A stretch of DNA of 64,000 nucleotides from an uncultured Cohaesibacter sp. (lineage in GTDB: Bacteria > Pseudomonadota > Alphaproteobacteria > Rhizobiales > Cohaesibacteraceae). The position numbers and the translations under genes are program-made. The notes under the pieces are model-generated. The model was given only the letters and a program-made list of their open reading frames with translations, did not search any database and was not told the origin of the DNA. The DNA lies in NCBI RefSeq assembly GCF_963664735.1, contig NZ_OY761553.1, positions 4,461,001 to 4,525,000 on the forward strand, in the 5' to 3' direction. The first letter of the stretch is position 1. Each line of letters begins with the position of its first letter. This document shows positions 45,573 to 54,728 of this stretch, in pieces.

Positions 45573-46277
45573 ATGATTACTTCTTCTTTTCCAGATCGAG
45601 CCCTGATGGCCGAATTGACAGCCAAGATGCTGTTGGAGGTCAAGGCGGTTCATTTTCGCACCGATGAGCCCTTCAAACTGGCTTCTGGTCTGGCCAGCCC
45701 GACCTATATCGACTGCCGTAAGCTGATTTCCTATCCGCGCGTTCGCAATAGCTTGATGGAATTCTGCGCAGCGACCATTCTGCGTGATATCGGATTTGAG
45801 CAGATTGACGTTGTTGTTGGTGGAGAGACGGCGGGTATTCCTTTCGCTGCGTGGATTGCCGACAAGCTGGCCTTGCCGATGAACTATGTTCGCAAGAAGC
45901 CAAAGGGGTATGGTCGCGATGCACAGATCGAAGGGGCTCCGATTGCTGGCAAGCGGGCGCTTCTGGTGGAAGACCTCACGACCGATGGTGGCAGCAAAAT
46001 CAATTTCGTGGAAGCCATGCGCAAGGCCGAAGCCGAGGTCAACGACACCATTGTCTTGTTCTATTATGATATTTTCCCCGAAGCTCTGGAAAATATGAAG
46101 AAGATCAATCTCAATCTTCATTATCTGGCCACTTGGCGGGACGTTCTGGCTGTGGCCAAGAAAGAGAATTACTTTGACACCAAGACGCTGGATGGTGTGG
46201 AGCGCTTCCTTAACGAGCCGCTTAAATGGTCTGGCGAACATGGTGGTGCTACGCACATTACGGCTGTGCCTGAATAA
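45573..46277 (+). CDS. pyrE: Orotate phosphoribosyltransferase
   Basis: 234-aa transferase making orotidine-5'-phosphate from orotate and PRPP. Visible are [57 protein letters not shown] and the PRPP loop [19 protein letters not shown]. Upstream AAGGA is well placed. It forms a housekeeping pyrC-pyrE unit lodged between the arabinose and galactose genes and is convergent with the LacI-type regulator. Confidence 0.95.
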   Translation: MITSSFPDRALMAELTAKMLLEVKAVHFRTDEPFKLASGLASPTYIDCRKLISYPRVRNSLMEFCAATILRDIGFEQIDVVVGGETAGIPFAAWIADKLALPMNYVRKKPKGYGRDAQIEGAPIAGKRALLVEDLTTDGGSKINFVEAMRKAEAEVNDTIVLFYYDIFPEALENMKKINLNLHYLATWRDVLAVAKKENYFDTKTLDGVERFLNEPLKWSGEHGGATHITAVPE

Positions 46278-46397
46278 AGACTGTTTGCAGCAAGCTTAAC
46301 CAAGCCGCATCCTGTTTTCCTTGGGTGTGGCTTGGGGTGTGGTGTGGCTTGAAGTCATTATGGCTTGCTGCCAAAACTGTTGGGTGAGAGCTGGAAT

Positions 46398-47405
46398 TTA
46401 GCAGCTTTCACGCCAGCAGATCTTGGTTCCCAATATGACTTTCTTTGAAAAGCTGCGACCGGACAGTTGCTCAAGCAACAGATCGACAGCTGTGCGGCCA
46501 ATCTCTTCGGCGGGAATGGCAACTGTTGTCAGACCCGGCTCTATGAGCTTTGCGGCTGGGATGTCGTTAAACCCCACGACGCCGATATCTTCAGGCACCT
46601 TGAGCCCGAGGCTGGTTGCTGCCTGAATTGCGCCAATTGCCATGGTGTCATTGGCTGCGACGATGATTTCGGGGCGGTCTTCTTTGTCCAGCAACTGTCT
46701 TGCCAGTTCAAAACCGCTCATCGGCGTTAAGCGTTCAAAGCAGACATTGGCCGCGGCTTCCAGCTCTCTCTCCTTGAACCATTGCATGAAGGTTCTGCTG
46801 CGCAAATCGGGGTAAGGACGGCGGGGATTGGCCTCGCCAGAGAGTGCGCCGATGAAGCCGAATTTTCGGAATCCTTTGTTCCAGAGCGCGTTCAACAGAT
46901 TTTCTGTCGCGTGTTCCAGTTCTGGAAATACGCAATCTATATCTTGCCGGTCGGGCGGAAAGTCCACGCAGACGCAAGGGCTTTCCAATGCCGCCAATGC
47001 GTCTATCGTCTGCCGTTTGTGGGGGCCGACGATGAGGGTTGCGTTCCCTTTTTGGGGGAAGTCTTCTGGCAGTTCACTTAATTGGCTAAAGCGGAAGTTG
47101 ATCTTGAGATCGGCCTCAGACAGGCGTTTTTCTACGCTGTGGCGGATCGTGATGAAATAGGGGTCTGCCAATTCCTCTGTTGCGCTAAGGCTGTGCAGCA
47201 AGGTGATGGTTGTTTGGCGGGCGGCTGCAATTTTCTTCTTTTTGCTGCGCATGCGCGGTGGAGCATAATTAAGCTCTTGAGCGGTTTCTATGATTTGGCG
47301 GCGTTTGGTTTCTGAAACCGAAAGACTGCTGTCATAGTTCAGGACACGCGAAACGGTTGTTGGTGAAACGCCAACGCGCTCCGCAATGTCTTTGATTGTC
47401 GCCAT
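46398..47405 (-). CDS. LacI-family regulator, probable galactose operon repressor
   Basis: 335 aa. The N-terminal HTH and hinge helix have ATIKDIAERVGVSPTTVSRV and SVSETKRRQIIETAQELNY (about 2-50). The periplasmic-binding-protein-like effector domain includes FGFIGALSGE, RPEIIVAANDTMAIGAIQAA and VPEDIGVVGFNDIPAAKLIEPGLTT in overlapping form. The HTH/hinge pattern resembles EbgR/GalR-type galactoside repressors. It is divergent from galE-galT-galK, with an AGTAAATATTTACT palindrome between, so control of galactose use is inferred. No symbol is given because the ligand is not proven. Confidence 0.9.
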   Translation of the reverse strand: MATIKDIAERVGVSPTTVSRVLNYDSSLSVSETKRRQIIETAQELNYAPPRMRSKKKKIAAARQTTITLLHSLSATEELADPYFITIRHSVEKRLSEADLKINFRFSQLSELPEDFPQKGNATLIVGPHKRQTIDALAALESPCVCVDFPPDRQDIDCVFPELEHATENLLNALWNKGFRKFGFIGALSGEANPRRPYPDLRSRTFMQWFKERELEAAANVCFERLTPMSGFELARQLLDKEDRPEIIVAANDTMAIGAIQAATSLGLKVPEDIGVVGFNDIPAAKLIEPGLTTVAIPAEEIGRTAVDLLLEQLSGRSFSKKVILGTKICWRESC

Positions 47406-47537
47406 ATCTGAAATTTCCTGATGCGCTCAAGAGCGAGACTTTTGCTCAGCACAACACACTCTTGAAAGAAAGGTATGTCAATGTGGTTGACTGAAACATC
47501 TGTCGGTTAGCTCGTAAAATCCATATGATAATTATCT

Positions 47538-47551
47538 AGTAAATATTTACT
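47538..47551. promoter_or_regulatory. Perfect 14-bp palindrome between lacI-type gene and galE, candidate operator
   Basis: AGTAAATATTTACT is fully self-complementary and lies about midway in the divergent intergenic region, 110-123 bp upstream of the galE start. LacI-family operators are palindromes of this size; here the centre is AT rather than the common CG. Assignment to the adjacent regulator is inferred. Confidence 0.55.
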
Positions 47552-47660
47552 TTTGTCAAATTCTGCACTACGCTTATAGCGTGCTGTGGAGCGGTCTAAA
47601 GGCTTATTATGGAAAGATTATGCCGCTAACCTGCCAGTTGGGTGGCAAATGGAGGGGATT

Positions 47661-48662
47661 TTGAAGCGAAAAATTCTGGTGTGTGGTGGAGCCGGGTATA
47701 TTGGCTCTCATATGGTGCAGCTGTTGTTGGAAGCAGGGCATGATGTGGTGGTGTTCGACAATTTGTCCTCAGGCCATGCGGAGGCTGTGGCCGGGGTTGA
47801 ATTGGTTCAAGGGGATCTTCTTAATCCTGAGGATCTCGCTGGCGTTTTCAAAAGCCATTCCATCGATGCTGTCATTCATTTTGCTGCGCTGATCGCTGTT
47901 GGCGAGTCCGTTGAGAGGCCCGATCTTTATTATCGGAACAACGTGGCGGGCACCCTTAATCTTCTTGATGCGATGCGTAAGGCTGGCGTGGATCGGATCG
48001 TTTTTTCTTCTACCGCTGCGGTGTTTGGCAATCCTCTGCATGAGTTGATCGACGAGACCCACCCGCTCGGGCCAATCAATCCTTATGGCTGGTCCAAGCG
48101 GATGGTTGAGCAAATCCTGTCTGATATGGCGACCGCCTTTGGGCTTCGGTCCGTTGCCTTGCGCTATTTCAATGCAGCCGGTGCCCATCCCAATGGCCTG
48201 ATTGGTGAAGCGCACCGCACGGAAACCCATCTGGTGCCATTGGTTCTGTTAACCGCGCTTGGCATTCGTGAAAAGCTGTCTGTTTTTGGCAGCGATTACG
48301 ATACGCGTGATGGCACTTGTATTCGCGACTATATCCATGTGCTTGATCTGGCTTCTGCGCATCTTCTGGCGCTGGATTATATGGATAAGCACGAAGGGGC
48401 ACATCGTTTCAATCTGGGCAACGGCAACGGCTTTACAAACCTGGAAGTTATTGAAACTGCGAAACGACTGACGAACCGGCCGATACCGTATGAAATGGCG
48501 CCAAGGCGAGCAGGCGATTCTGGCACCCTTGTTGCCGATAGCACGCTGGCCAAGACTGAGTTAGGCTGGACGCCAAAATTCGACGCACTGGAAACAATCA
48601 TCGAAACGGCCTGGCGCTGGCATCATGATCCTAAGTTCGGACCGTTTGCAGGAAAATATTAG
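47661..48662 (+). CDS. galE: UDP-glucose 4-epimerase
   Basis: 333-aa extended SDR enzyme interconverting UDP-galactose and UDP-glucose. It has KRKILVCGGAGYIGSHMVQ at the N terminus, VIHFAALIAVGESV, the catalytic Ser/Tyr/Lys in FSSTAAVFGNP and NPYGWSKRMVEQIL, and LRYFNAAGAHPNG with RDYIHVLDLASAH. The frame is open to 47586. A TTG at 47661 lies five bases after GGAGG and gives the normal family N terminus; an ATG at 47649 is the alternative. First gene of the Leloir operon galE-galT-galK. Confidence 0.93.
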   Translation: MKRKILVCGGAGYIGSHMVQLLLEAGHDVVVFDNLSSGHAEAVAGVELVQGDLLNPEDLAGVFKSHSIDAVIHFAALIAVGESVERPDLYYRNNVAGTLNLLDAMRKAGVDRIVFSSTAAVFGNPLHELIDETHPLGPINPYGWSKRMVEQILSDMATAFGLRSVALRYFNAAGAHPNGLIGEAHRTETHLVPLVLLTALGIREKLSVFGSDYDTRDGTCIRDYIHVLDLASAHLLALDYMDKHEGAHRFNLGNGNGFTNLEVIETAKRLTNRPIPYEMAPRRAGDSGTLVADSTLAKTELGWTPKFDALETIIETAWRWHHDPKFGPFAGKY

Positions 48663-48671
48663 GAGCTGACA

Positions 48672-49718
48672 ATGGCTGATGAATTAGTATCCACAGATGC
48701 TCCGCATCGAAGATATAACCCGCTTAAGGGCGAGTGGGTGCTTGTTTCGCCCCACCGGAACAAGCGGCCCTGGCAGGGGCAACAGGAAAAACTCGTTATC
48801 GAGGAAAAACCGCGCCATGATCCGGGCTGCTATTTGTGCGCTGGTAACACGCGTAATTCGGGTGCCGTGAATCCGGACTATAAGGGGCCCTTTGTTTTTC
48901 CGAATGATTTTCCTGCCCTTCTTGAAGATACGCCGGTTGGGGGGACGACAGGCGATCCGCTGTTTCGCGCCGACAATGTGCGCGGCACTGCGCGAGTCAT
49001 GTGTTTTTCCGAGCGTCATGACCTGACCCTGCCAGAGCTTGCGGTTGAAGATATCCGCAAGGTTGTTGATGTCTGGTCGGAGCAGATCATTGATCTGGGG
49101 GCTCATTATGATTGGGTTGCCTTGTTTGAGAATAAGGGCTCTGTCATGGGGTGCTCGCAACCGCATCCGCACGGTCAAATCTGGGCTTCGGATTTCCTGC
49201 CCAATGAAGTGGCCATAGAAGACACATATCAGGCGCGATTCTATAAGGAAAATGGCGAGGTTCTGCTGGTTCGCTATGCTGCATCGGAGGTGGAAAAACA
49301 CGAGCGCATTGTGGTCGAGAATGATGACTGGGTTGCTGTTGTACCCTGGTGGGCAACATGGCCGTTCGAGACATTGCTCTTGCCAAAGCGTCATGTCTTG
49401 CGCTTGCCTGATCTGACAGAGGCAGAGCGTAACAATCTGGCGGATGCTCTCAAGCGCCTTTGCACCAAATATGACAATCTGTTTGAGACGGAATTTCCCT
49501 ATACGATGGGCTGGCACGGCGCGCCGACACGGGAAGGGAAGTTCGATCATTGGCAGCTTCATGCTCATTTCTATCCGCCTCTTCTGCGCTCTGCGACAGT
49601 CCGCAAATTTATGGTTGGCTATGAAATGCTTGCGGAAGCGCAGCGGGATCTGACGGCTGAAACAGCTGCAGAACGGCTGCGGTCCTTGTCTGAAGTTCAT
49701 TATAAAGCGAAGGGGTAG
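48672..49718 (+). CDS. galT: Galactose-1-phosphate uridylyltransferase
   Basis: 348-aa HIT-superfamily transferase exchanging UMP between UDP-glucose and galactose-1-phosphate. The N-terminal [20 protein letters not shown], the zinc Cys pair in [27 protein letters not shown] with the nucleophilic His (about residues 151-170), and [16 protein letters not shown] are all classical. It starts nine bases after galE with GGAG upstream and is followed four bases later by galK. Confidence 0.96.
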   Translation: MADELVSTDAPHRRYNPLKGEWVLVSPHRNKRPWQGQQEKLVIEEKPRHDPGCYLCAGNTRNSGAVNPDYKGPFVFPNDFPALLEDTPVGGTTGDPLFRADNVRGTARVMCFSERHDLTLPELAVEDIRKVVDVWSEQIIDLGAHYDWVALFENKGSVMGCSQPHPHGQIWASDFLPNEVAIEDTYQARFYKENGEVLLVRYAASEVEKHERIVVENDDWVAVVPWWATWPFETLLLPKRHVLRLPDLTEAERNNLADALKRLCTKYDNLFETEFPYTMGWHGAPTREGKFDHWQLHAHFYPPLLRSATVRKFMVGYEMLAEAQRDLTAETAAERLRSLSEVHYKAKG

Positions 49719-49722
49719 GGGC

Positions 49723-50832
49723 ATGACTGAAGAAAACGAGACTGCGGAAGTTCGAGCCGCGTTTAGGAAGCATTTTCGTATCGTTCCCGAGGTTGTCGCC
49801 TATTCGCCAGGAAGGGTGAATTTGCTGGGAGAGCACACCGACTATAACGGTGGTTTCGTCTTGCCGATGGCTTTGCGCGGGCTTGGCGTTTCCATTGCTT
49901 TGGGTAAAGGTAATAAACCCGGCTTTATCGAGGCCTTCTCGGATACCTTTTCCGAGACCGAGGTGAGATCCATTAAGGATGAGCGTGAGGGGCGTTGGTC
50001 CGATTATCTGTTGGGGGCGCTCAAGGCTGTTGCGGAACAGGACGTTGCGGAGACCGGTCTGAAGGTTGCTCTTGAGACGACGTTGCCGATGGGGGCCGGG
50101 CTTTCCAGTTCGGCTGCTCTGGAAGTGGTTTCCATCAAGGCGGCATTGGCGCTTTATGGTCGTCAAATGAGCAATGTCGATGTGGCCGTGAAGGCGCGGG
50201 CCGTTGAAAATGATTTCGTCGGTATGCCTTGTGGCATCATGGATCAATTCGCCTCTTCGGTCGGTGATCCGGGCGTTGCCATGTTCCTAAACACCCACAC
50301 GCTTGATTATGAGCTGGTTAATACCTCGCCAAATTATGCTTTTGTCATCATTGCTTCCGGTGTCAGCCATCAGCTGGTTGAGGGGGGAGAAGATGGTTAT
50401 GCGACGCGTGTGGCTGAATGTCAGGCTGCCTGCAAGGCGCTTGAGGTTGATATGCTGAGCGAGCTTGGAGTTAATGATCTTGATCGGATCAATGCCATTG
50501 CTGAGCCGCTCAATAGAAGAGCCCGGCATGTCGTCAATGACAATCAGCATGTGCTGGATGGCGTGGCCGCATTGCGTGCTCATGATATGGCCAAGTTCGG
50601 TGAGCTGATGGTTGCAAGCCACAAGTCCCAACGAGAGGACTATCAGATCACGGTTGCCGAAACGGATGCTCTGGTTGAAGCTGCGCTTGCAAATGGCGCT
50701 CTTGGTGCTCGCCAGACCGGTGGTGGCTGGGGCGGTTCCGTCGTTGCCCTGATCGAGAAAGACCGAGCCGAAGCTTTCTGCAAAAGCATTCTTGACCAGT
50801 TCCAGAAGGCATCCATTCTTGCTGTGACCTGA
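49723..50832 (+). CDS. galK: Galactokinase
   Basis: 369-aa GHMP kinase phosphorylating D-galactose at C1. Signature SPGRVNLLGEHTDYNGGFVL (about 27-46), ATP loop PMGAGLSSSAALEV and C-terminal GARQTGGGWGGSVVALIEK are intact. It is the last gene of the Leloir operon. Galactose probably enters through ChvE-GguAB, since no dedicated galactose carrier is adjacent. Confidence 0.96.
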   Translation: MTEENETAEVRAAFRKHFRIVPEVVAYSPGRVNLLGEHTDYNGGFVLPMALRGLGVSIALGKGNKPGFIEAFSDTFSETEVRSIKDEREGRWSDYLLGALKAVAEQDVAETGLKVALETTLPMGAGLSSSAALEVVSIKAALALYGRQMSNVDVAVKARAVENDFVGMPCGIMDQFASSVGDPGVAMFLNTHTLDYELVNTSPNYAFVIIASGVSHQLVEGGEDGYATRVAECQAACKALEVDMLSELGVNDLDRINAIAEPLNRRARHVVNDNQHVLDGVAALRAHDMAKFGELMVASHKSQREDYQITVAETDALVEAALANGALGARQTGGGWGGSVVALIEKDRAEAFCKSILDQFQKASILAVT

Positions 50833-50917
50833 GGCTCTTGAACCTGATTTTATTCCTCATTCTGCTTTGATAGGGATGAAATAAAAGTTATAAGCTTGCT
50901 ATATCGCAAAGCGACAG

Positions 50918-50952
50918 CGACACCCGGCGATCTCGTCGGGTGTTGCGTTTTT
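50918..50952 (+). terminator. Rho-independent terminator after galK
   Basis: CGACACCCGGCG, loop ATCT and CGTCGGGTGTTG form a 12-bp stem with two G.U pairs, followed by CG and five T. Confidence 0.85.
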
Positions 50953-51063
50953 ATGAGAATTGTGAATTTTTGTACAATTCAAGATCATTCATCGATATTG
51001 ATCTGAGGATATGCACTTTGTGCACCTATTCCTTGCTTGCACCACTTGTTGTTACATGAAACT

Positions 51064-52614
51064 ATGATGGACATGGCGCAGATTCACGACAAATTTCTAT
51101 TCCTACCGGGGCGATCTCTCGATAGCTTTGTTGGCGAAGATTTCGGCAGAATAAAGCCGACCTTTTCCAAGCCTATGGAACTGGCTGATTGCTCTTTGCT
51201 GGATATGTTTCATCAGCCTTTGCTTCGGTCAAATCGCTTGCTTGTCTCATCAGAGGGACGGCTCTATTTGTTTGGGCACGAGATGGAGCCGATCAAGCAG
51301 AAGGGACCAGCCAATGGCGGCCTTGTCTCTGGCTTGCCGAAAGGGCCTGTACGCCGGGCGCTTGATGACTTGTCGGACTTGCGGGCCTTGATGCCACTTT
51401 GCCACATGCGGATTAGCACCACCTTGATGACGCTGGTGGATGACGAGGGCAAGATTTATCTCAAGACCAGTTTCATGGACGTGCACATGCCTGACGGCGA
51501 TTGCGGGCTTATTGCATTTCTTCGGCCCGTGCGCGGATATGATAGGGCTTTGGCGCTTATGCAAGACAAGCTCACCCAGCTTGGTGCAAGCGAGATGGGG
51601 CTGGCAGCATTCTGCCAAAAGATTGATCCGTCCTTTCCCGCACGCGTTGGCAAACCCAAATTCTCGATTGATCCGTCAGAAGTCGCCTCCTGTGTTGCCA
51701 CCAGAATTATGGCCGCCTATATGCCCGTTATCCGGCTTAACGAAAACGGGATTGTCGAGGATATCGATACCGAGTTTCTGCATGATTACCGCATAGCCCT
51801 TCGCAAGATCAGATCGGTGCTGAGTTTGTTCAAGGGTATCTATTCTGATGAGCAGACCAAGGATTTGAAACAGCGCTTTTCATCGCTCATGGCCAAAACG
51901 GGACGATTGCGGGATCTGGACGTTTATTTGCTCGAGAAAAAGGCCTTCTTTTCTCTTGTGCCTGAAGCGTTGCACCCTGGGCTTTCCGAAATGTTTGCCG
52001 TTTTCTCGCTTGAGCGGGGGGAGGCAATGGAAGCCCTTGCAGATCATCTGGTCAGTGAAGGCTATCAGAAGGAAATGCAGCTTCTATCGGATTCGCTCTC
52101 TGCGCCTGATGCGCTGCAAAAAGGCCCCAAGGCCGATGAGAATGCTCATGACTATGCTTGTCGACTGATTTGGAAACGCTATCGCAAGCTGTGCAAAATT
52201 GCATCGTCGATTACCAATGACAGTCGCGATTCTGAAGTGCATGCATTGCGCATTCATTGCAAGAAATTGCGCTATCTTCTGGAGTTTTTTGCTCCAGCCT
52301 TTCCCGGTAAGGAGATAAAGGGGTTGGTTAAGCCGATGAAGCGGCTGCAGGATAATCTTGGGGCATTTAATGATTGTTCCGTTCAAATCGAAGCGCTTTC
52401 AACCTTTCTTGGTGAGCATAAATTCCGTGATAAGGCGACACAGTTGGCCATTGCACAAAGTGTTGGTGCGCTTGTCGCGATCTTGCATCAACGTCAAGAG
52501 ACGGAACGGCTTCATGTGGTTGAGAATTTCGAGCGTTTCGACAATGAAGAAACGCGGCAGATGTTCCGGGCATTGTTCAAGCCTCATGAGGGGCCTGTGG
52601 AGGAAGAAGAATGA
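51064..52614 (+). CDS. CHAD-domain protein with a CYTH-like N-terminal region
   Basis: 516 aa, no signal peptide or membrane segment. The C-terminal ~300 residues are a CHAD domain: two helical repeats with conserved basic motifs, EFLHDYRIALRKIRSVLSLF and EVHALRIHCKKLRYLLEFF, and the linking TGRLRDLDVYL and LQDNLGAFNDC. CHAD domains bind polyphosphate and locate to polyP granules in several bacteria (established knowledge). The first ~200 residues are not clearly recognisable; pieces such as DEGKIYLKTSFMDV with LRPVRGYDRAL suggest a degenerate CYTH domain, the common partner of CHAD. Start uncertain among ATG 51064, 51067 and 51073, none with a good RBS. Its TGA overlaps the ParA start. Confidence 0.85.
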   Translation: MMDMAQIHDKFLFLPGRSLDSFVGEDFGRIKPTFSKPMELADCSLLDMFHQPLLRSNRLLVSSEGRLYLFGHEMEPIKQKGPANGGLVSGLPKGPVRRALDDLSDLRALMPLCHMRISTTLMTLVDDEGKIYLKTSFMDVHMPDGDCGLIAFLRPVRGYDRALALMQDKLTQLGASEMGLAAFCQKIDPSFPARVGKPKFSIDPSEVASCVATRIMAAYMPVIRLNENGIVEDIDTEFLHDYRIALRKIRSVLSLFKGIYSDEQTKDLKQRFSSLMAKTGRLRDLDVYLLEKKAFFSLVPEALHPGLSEMFAVFSLERGEAMEALADHLVSEGYQKEMQLLSDSLSAPDALQKGPKADENAHDYACRLIWKRYRKLCKIASSITNDSRDSEVHALRIHCKKLRYLLEFFAPAFPGKEIKGLVKPMKRLQDNLGAFNDCSVQIEALSTFLGEHKFRDKATQLAIAQSVGALVAILHQRQETERLHVVENFERFDNEETRQMFRALFKPHEGPVEEEE

Positions 52615-53363
52615 AGATTGTCGCCTGCTATTCAAACAAGGGCGGTGTTGGCAAGACCGCGACTTCCGTCAATCTGGCCTATGCTCTGGCTGATAAGGGA
52701 AAACGCGTTCTGCTCTGTGATCTCGATCCGCAGGGGGCTTCGAGCTTTTATTTTCGGGTCAAGCCTTCCAAAAAACTGACCGATGAGCGCTTTTTTCGCG
52801 ATGAAGACCGGTTCGTAAGGGCTATTCGTGGCAGCAATTATGACAATCTGGACATTCTGCCTGCCAATATGAGCTTTCGGAATTTCGATGTGTTTTTATC
52901 GCGCATGAAAAATAGCCGCTCGCGCCTGAAAAAAGCGCTGAAGGCTGTCAAGAAAGACTATGATGTCATTCTGCTTGATTGCCCTCCCAACATCTCGACG
53001 CTCTCGGAAAGTGTCTTCAAGGCTGCCGACGTCGTGCTGGTGCCTGTTATTCCAACGACGCTGTCGCAGCGTACGTTCGAGCAACTGGTAGACTTTTTTC
53101 GTGAAAACAAGATTCCGCTCAAAAAGCTCGCGGCTTTTTTCTCCATGGTCCAGAATGTGAAATCGCTGCATAGCGAGATGATGGACGAGTTGTCGGGCAA
53201 ATATAAGAGACAGTTTCTGGCCGCTCAGGTGCCTTTCACCTCTGACATTGAGCGGATGGGTGTGCATCGGGCGCCCGTGCTGGCCAGCGCTCCGGCATCG
53301 GCTGCGTCAAAGGCCTATCGGGATCTGTTTAAGGACGTGAGTAAGAAGGTGTCTCTGAAATGA
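52611..53363 (+). CDS. ParA/MinD-type ATPase in a polyphosphate-domain operon
   Basis: 250-aa deviant Walker ATPase without an N-terminal HTH. It has CYSNKGGVGKTATSVNLAYAL with the signature Lys (about 6-26, shown across two family blocks), Walker A' LLCDLDPQGASS and Walker B DVILLDCPPNIS. C-terminal basic residues in KAYRDLFKDVSKKVSLK could give nonspecific DNA binding. Short ParA proteins like this (McdA/PpfA-like or type Ib) move cargo over the nucleoid. No ParB gene or parS-like repeat is nearby, and this is not a replication locus. It overlaps both neighbours by ATGA, so it is probably made in ratio with the CHAD and CYTH proteins. Confidence 0.85.
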   Translation: MKIVACYSNKGGVGKTATSVNLAYALADKGKRVLLCDLDPQGASSFYFRVKPSKKLTDERFFRDEDRFVRAIRGSNYDNLDILPANMSFRNFDVFLSRMKNSRSRLKKALKAVKKDYDVILLDCPPNISTLSESVFKAADVVLVPVIPTTLSQRTFEQLVDFFRENKIPLKKLAAFFSMVQNVKSLHSEMMDELSGKYKRQFLAAQVPFTSDIERMGVHRAPVLASAPASAASKAYRDLFKDVSKKVSLK

Positions 53364-53863
53364 GCAAAATGGCTGATTGTACGGAAATTGAACGGAAGTT
53401 TCTTATTGAAGCGCTCCCAGAATTGAAAGGGCTCAAATCTTCCGATGTTGCGCAGGGCTATTTGACGACAGCCAAGGATTCGGTTGAGATCAGGCTGCGG
53501 AAAAAGGCAAAAAGCGGGAATACCGCCTTCTTCATGACGCTTAAGTCCGATGGAGCGCTTGAGCGGATGGAAATAGAGGTGCCGGTGAGCGAGGAACAGT
53601 TTGATAGTTTCTGGCCTGCGACGGTCGGGCGCCGGGTGGAGAAAACGCGTTATGTTGGCGCGTTAAGCGATGAGTTGAAGTTCGAGCTGGATGTATTTCA
53701 CGGCGACCTTGATGGATTGACGCTGGTTGAGGTCGAGTTTCCCTCTCTTGAAGCTGCGGACCATTTCAACGCTCCAGCCTGGTTTGGCAAAGATGTTACC
53801 GCCGATCGGGCTTACAAGAATAAAGCGCTTGCGGTCAATGGGAAACCGGAAATGGCCCGATAG
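53360..53863 (+). CDS. CYTH-domain triphosphate tunnel metalloenzyme
   Basis: 167-aa CYTH protein. It begins with the metal/phosphate ExExK motif in CTEIERKFLI (about 7-16), then GYLTTAKDSVEIRLRKKAK, FFMTLKSDGALERMEIEVP, FELDVFHGDLDGLTLVEVEF and ADRAYKNKALAV. Single-domain bacterial CYTH enzymes hydrolyse tripolyphosphate or related triphosphates, or act as adenylate/thiamine-triphosphate enzymes. It is translationally coupled to the ParA-like gene and completes the CHAD-ParA-CYTH operon. Which triphosphate it uses cannot be read from sequence. Confidence 0.9.
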   Translation: MSKMADCTEIERKFLIEALPELKGLKSSDVAQGYLTTAKDSVEIRLRKKAKSGNTAFFMTLKSDGALERMEIEVPVSEEQFDSFWPATVGRRVEKTRYVGALSDELKFELDVFHGDLDGLTLVEVEFPSLEAADHFNAPAWFGKDVTADRAYKNKALAVNGKPEMAR

Positions 53864-54073
53864 GGACTCTGTAATCATTCCAGTTCATTTCGTTGAGGCT
53901 GACTATGATACTTGGTTTGCAGATATAAGACTTTTTTGAATGAAATATTCCTCCTATAGCATACTAATGTTATGGGAACTATTTTTGTAAGCAATGTATC
54001 TTTTGCTGTTTTTGTGCTCTCCTTTCTCTTGTCTTTACAGTTTTAAAGACTGCGGAGGAAACAGGAGTATCTG

Positions 54074-54727
54074 ATGAAGACAGCAATAAGCCCGAAAGAT
54101 GCTGCCGCTCTCATCCCTGAAGATGCAACGTTGCTTATCGGGGGATTCATGGCGGTGGGAACTCCCGAGCGAATGATTGATGCGTTGGTCGAGCGTGGTG
54201 TCGGAGCTTTTACGATTGTCGCCAATGACACTGCAATACTTGGATCCGGCATAGGAAAACTGATTTCTGCGGGTTTGGTTGCTAAGGTAATCGCCAGCCA
54301 TATTGGTCTCAATCCTGAAACTCAGAAAAAGATGATCGACGGAGAAATATCCGTTGAACTGGTGCCTCAGGGCACTTTGGTCGAGCGTATTCGAGCCGGG
54401 GGAATGGGGCTCGGTGGCGTCTTGACAAAAACCGGTTTGGGCACGCTGGTTGAAGAGGGCAAAAAAGTGGTTGAGGTTCAGGGGCAGGATTATTTGCTGG
54501 AAGAACCAATCGTAGGTGATTTTGCGCTGATCAAGGCCAGGACTGCCGATTACAAGGGCAATCTGGACTATTCCTTTACGGCTCAGAATTTCAACCCCAC
54601 CATGGCCTTGGCCGCAAGCACGGTGATTGCCGAAGCCGAGGTGATTGTGCCCACCGGAGCTATTCATCCCGATATGGTGAAAACCCCCGGGGTGCTGGTG
54701 GATTACATTCTGGAACGGGAGGGGTGA
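54074..54727 (+). CDS. atoD: 3-oxoacid (acetoacetate) CoA-transferase, subunit A
   Basis: 217-aa alpha subunit of a class I CoA-transferase. The N-terminal LIPEDATLLIGGFMAVGTPE is the coenzyme A transferase signature 1; VELVPQGTLVERIRAGG, EEPIVGDFALIKA and GNLDYSFTAQNFNPTMALAA are AtoD-like. GGAGGAAACAGGAG upstream of the ATG is a strong RBS. The partner subunit gene begins two bases after its stop, and a thiolase gene faces the pair, making an acetoacetate use (or acetoacetyl-CoA/PHB) unit. Succinyl-CoA versus acetyl-CoA as CoA donor is not decidable. Confidence 0.92.
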   Translation: MKTAISPKDAAALIPEDATLLIGGFMAVGTPERMIDALVERGVGAFTIVANDTAILGSGIGKLISAGLVAKVIASHIGLNPETQKKMIDGEISVELVPQGTLVERIRAGGMGLGGVLTKTGLGTLVEEGKKVVEVQGQDYLLEEPIVGDFALIKARTADYKGNLDYSFTAQNFNPTMALAASTVIAEAEVIVPTGAIHPDMVKTPGVLVDYILEREG

Positions 54728-54728
54728 T

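Noticed and set aside
46302-46333. Hairpin between pyrE and the LacI-type gene as a terminator
   Set aside because: A 10-bp stem with two G.U pairs can be drawn, but there is no T-run on either side, so I do not call it.
48684-49724. 346-codon minus-strand frame opposite galT
   Set aside because: Spans galT antisense almost exactly; galT has all catalytic motifs, and the antisense product looks random.
52611-53363. ParA-like gene as part of a plasmid or chromosome partition locus
   Set aside because: There is no ParB gene, no parS-like repeat, no replication gene nearby, and it is translationally fused into a CHAD/CYTH operon.
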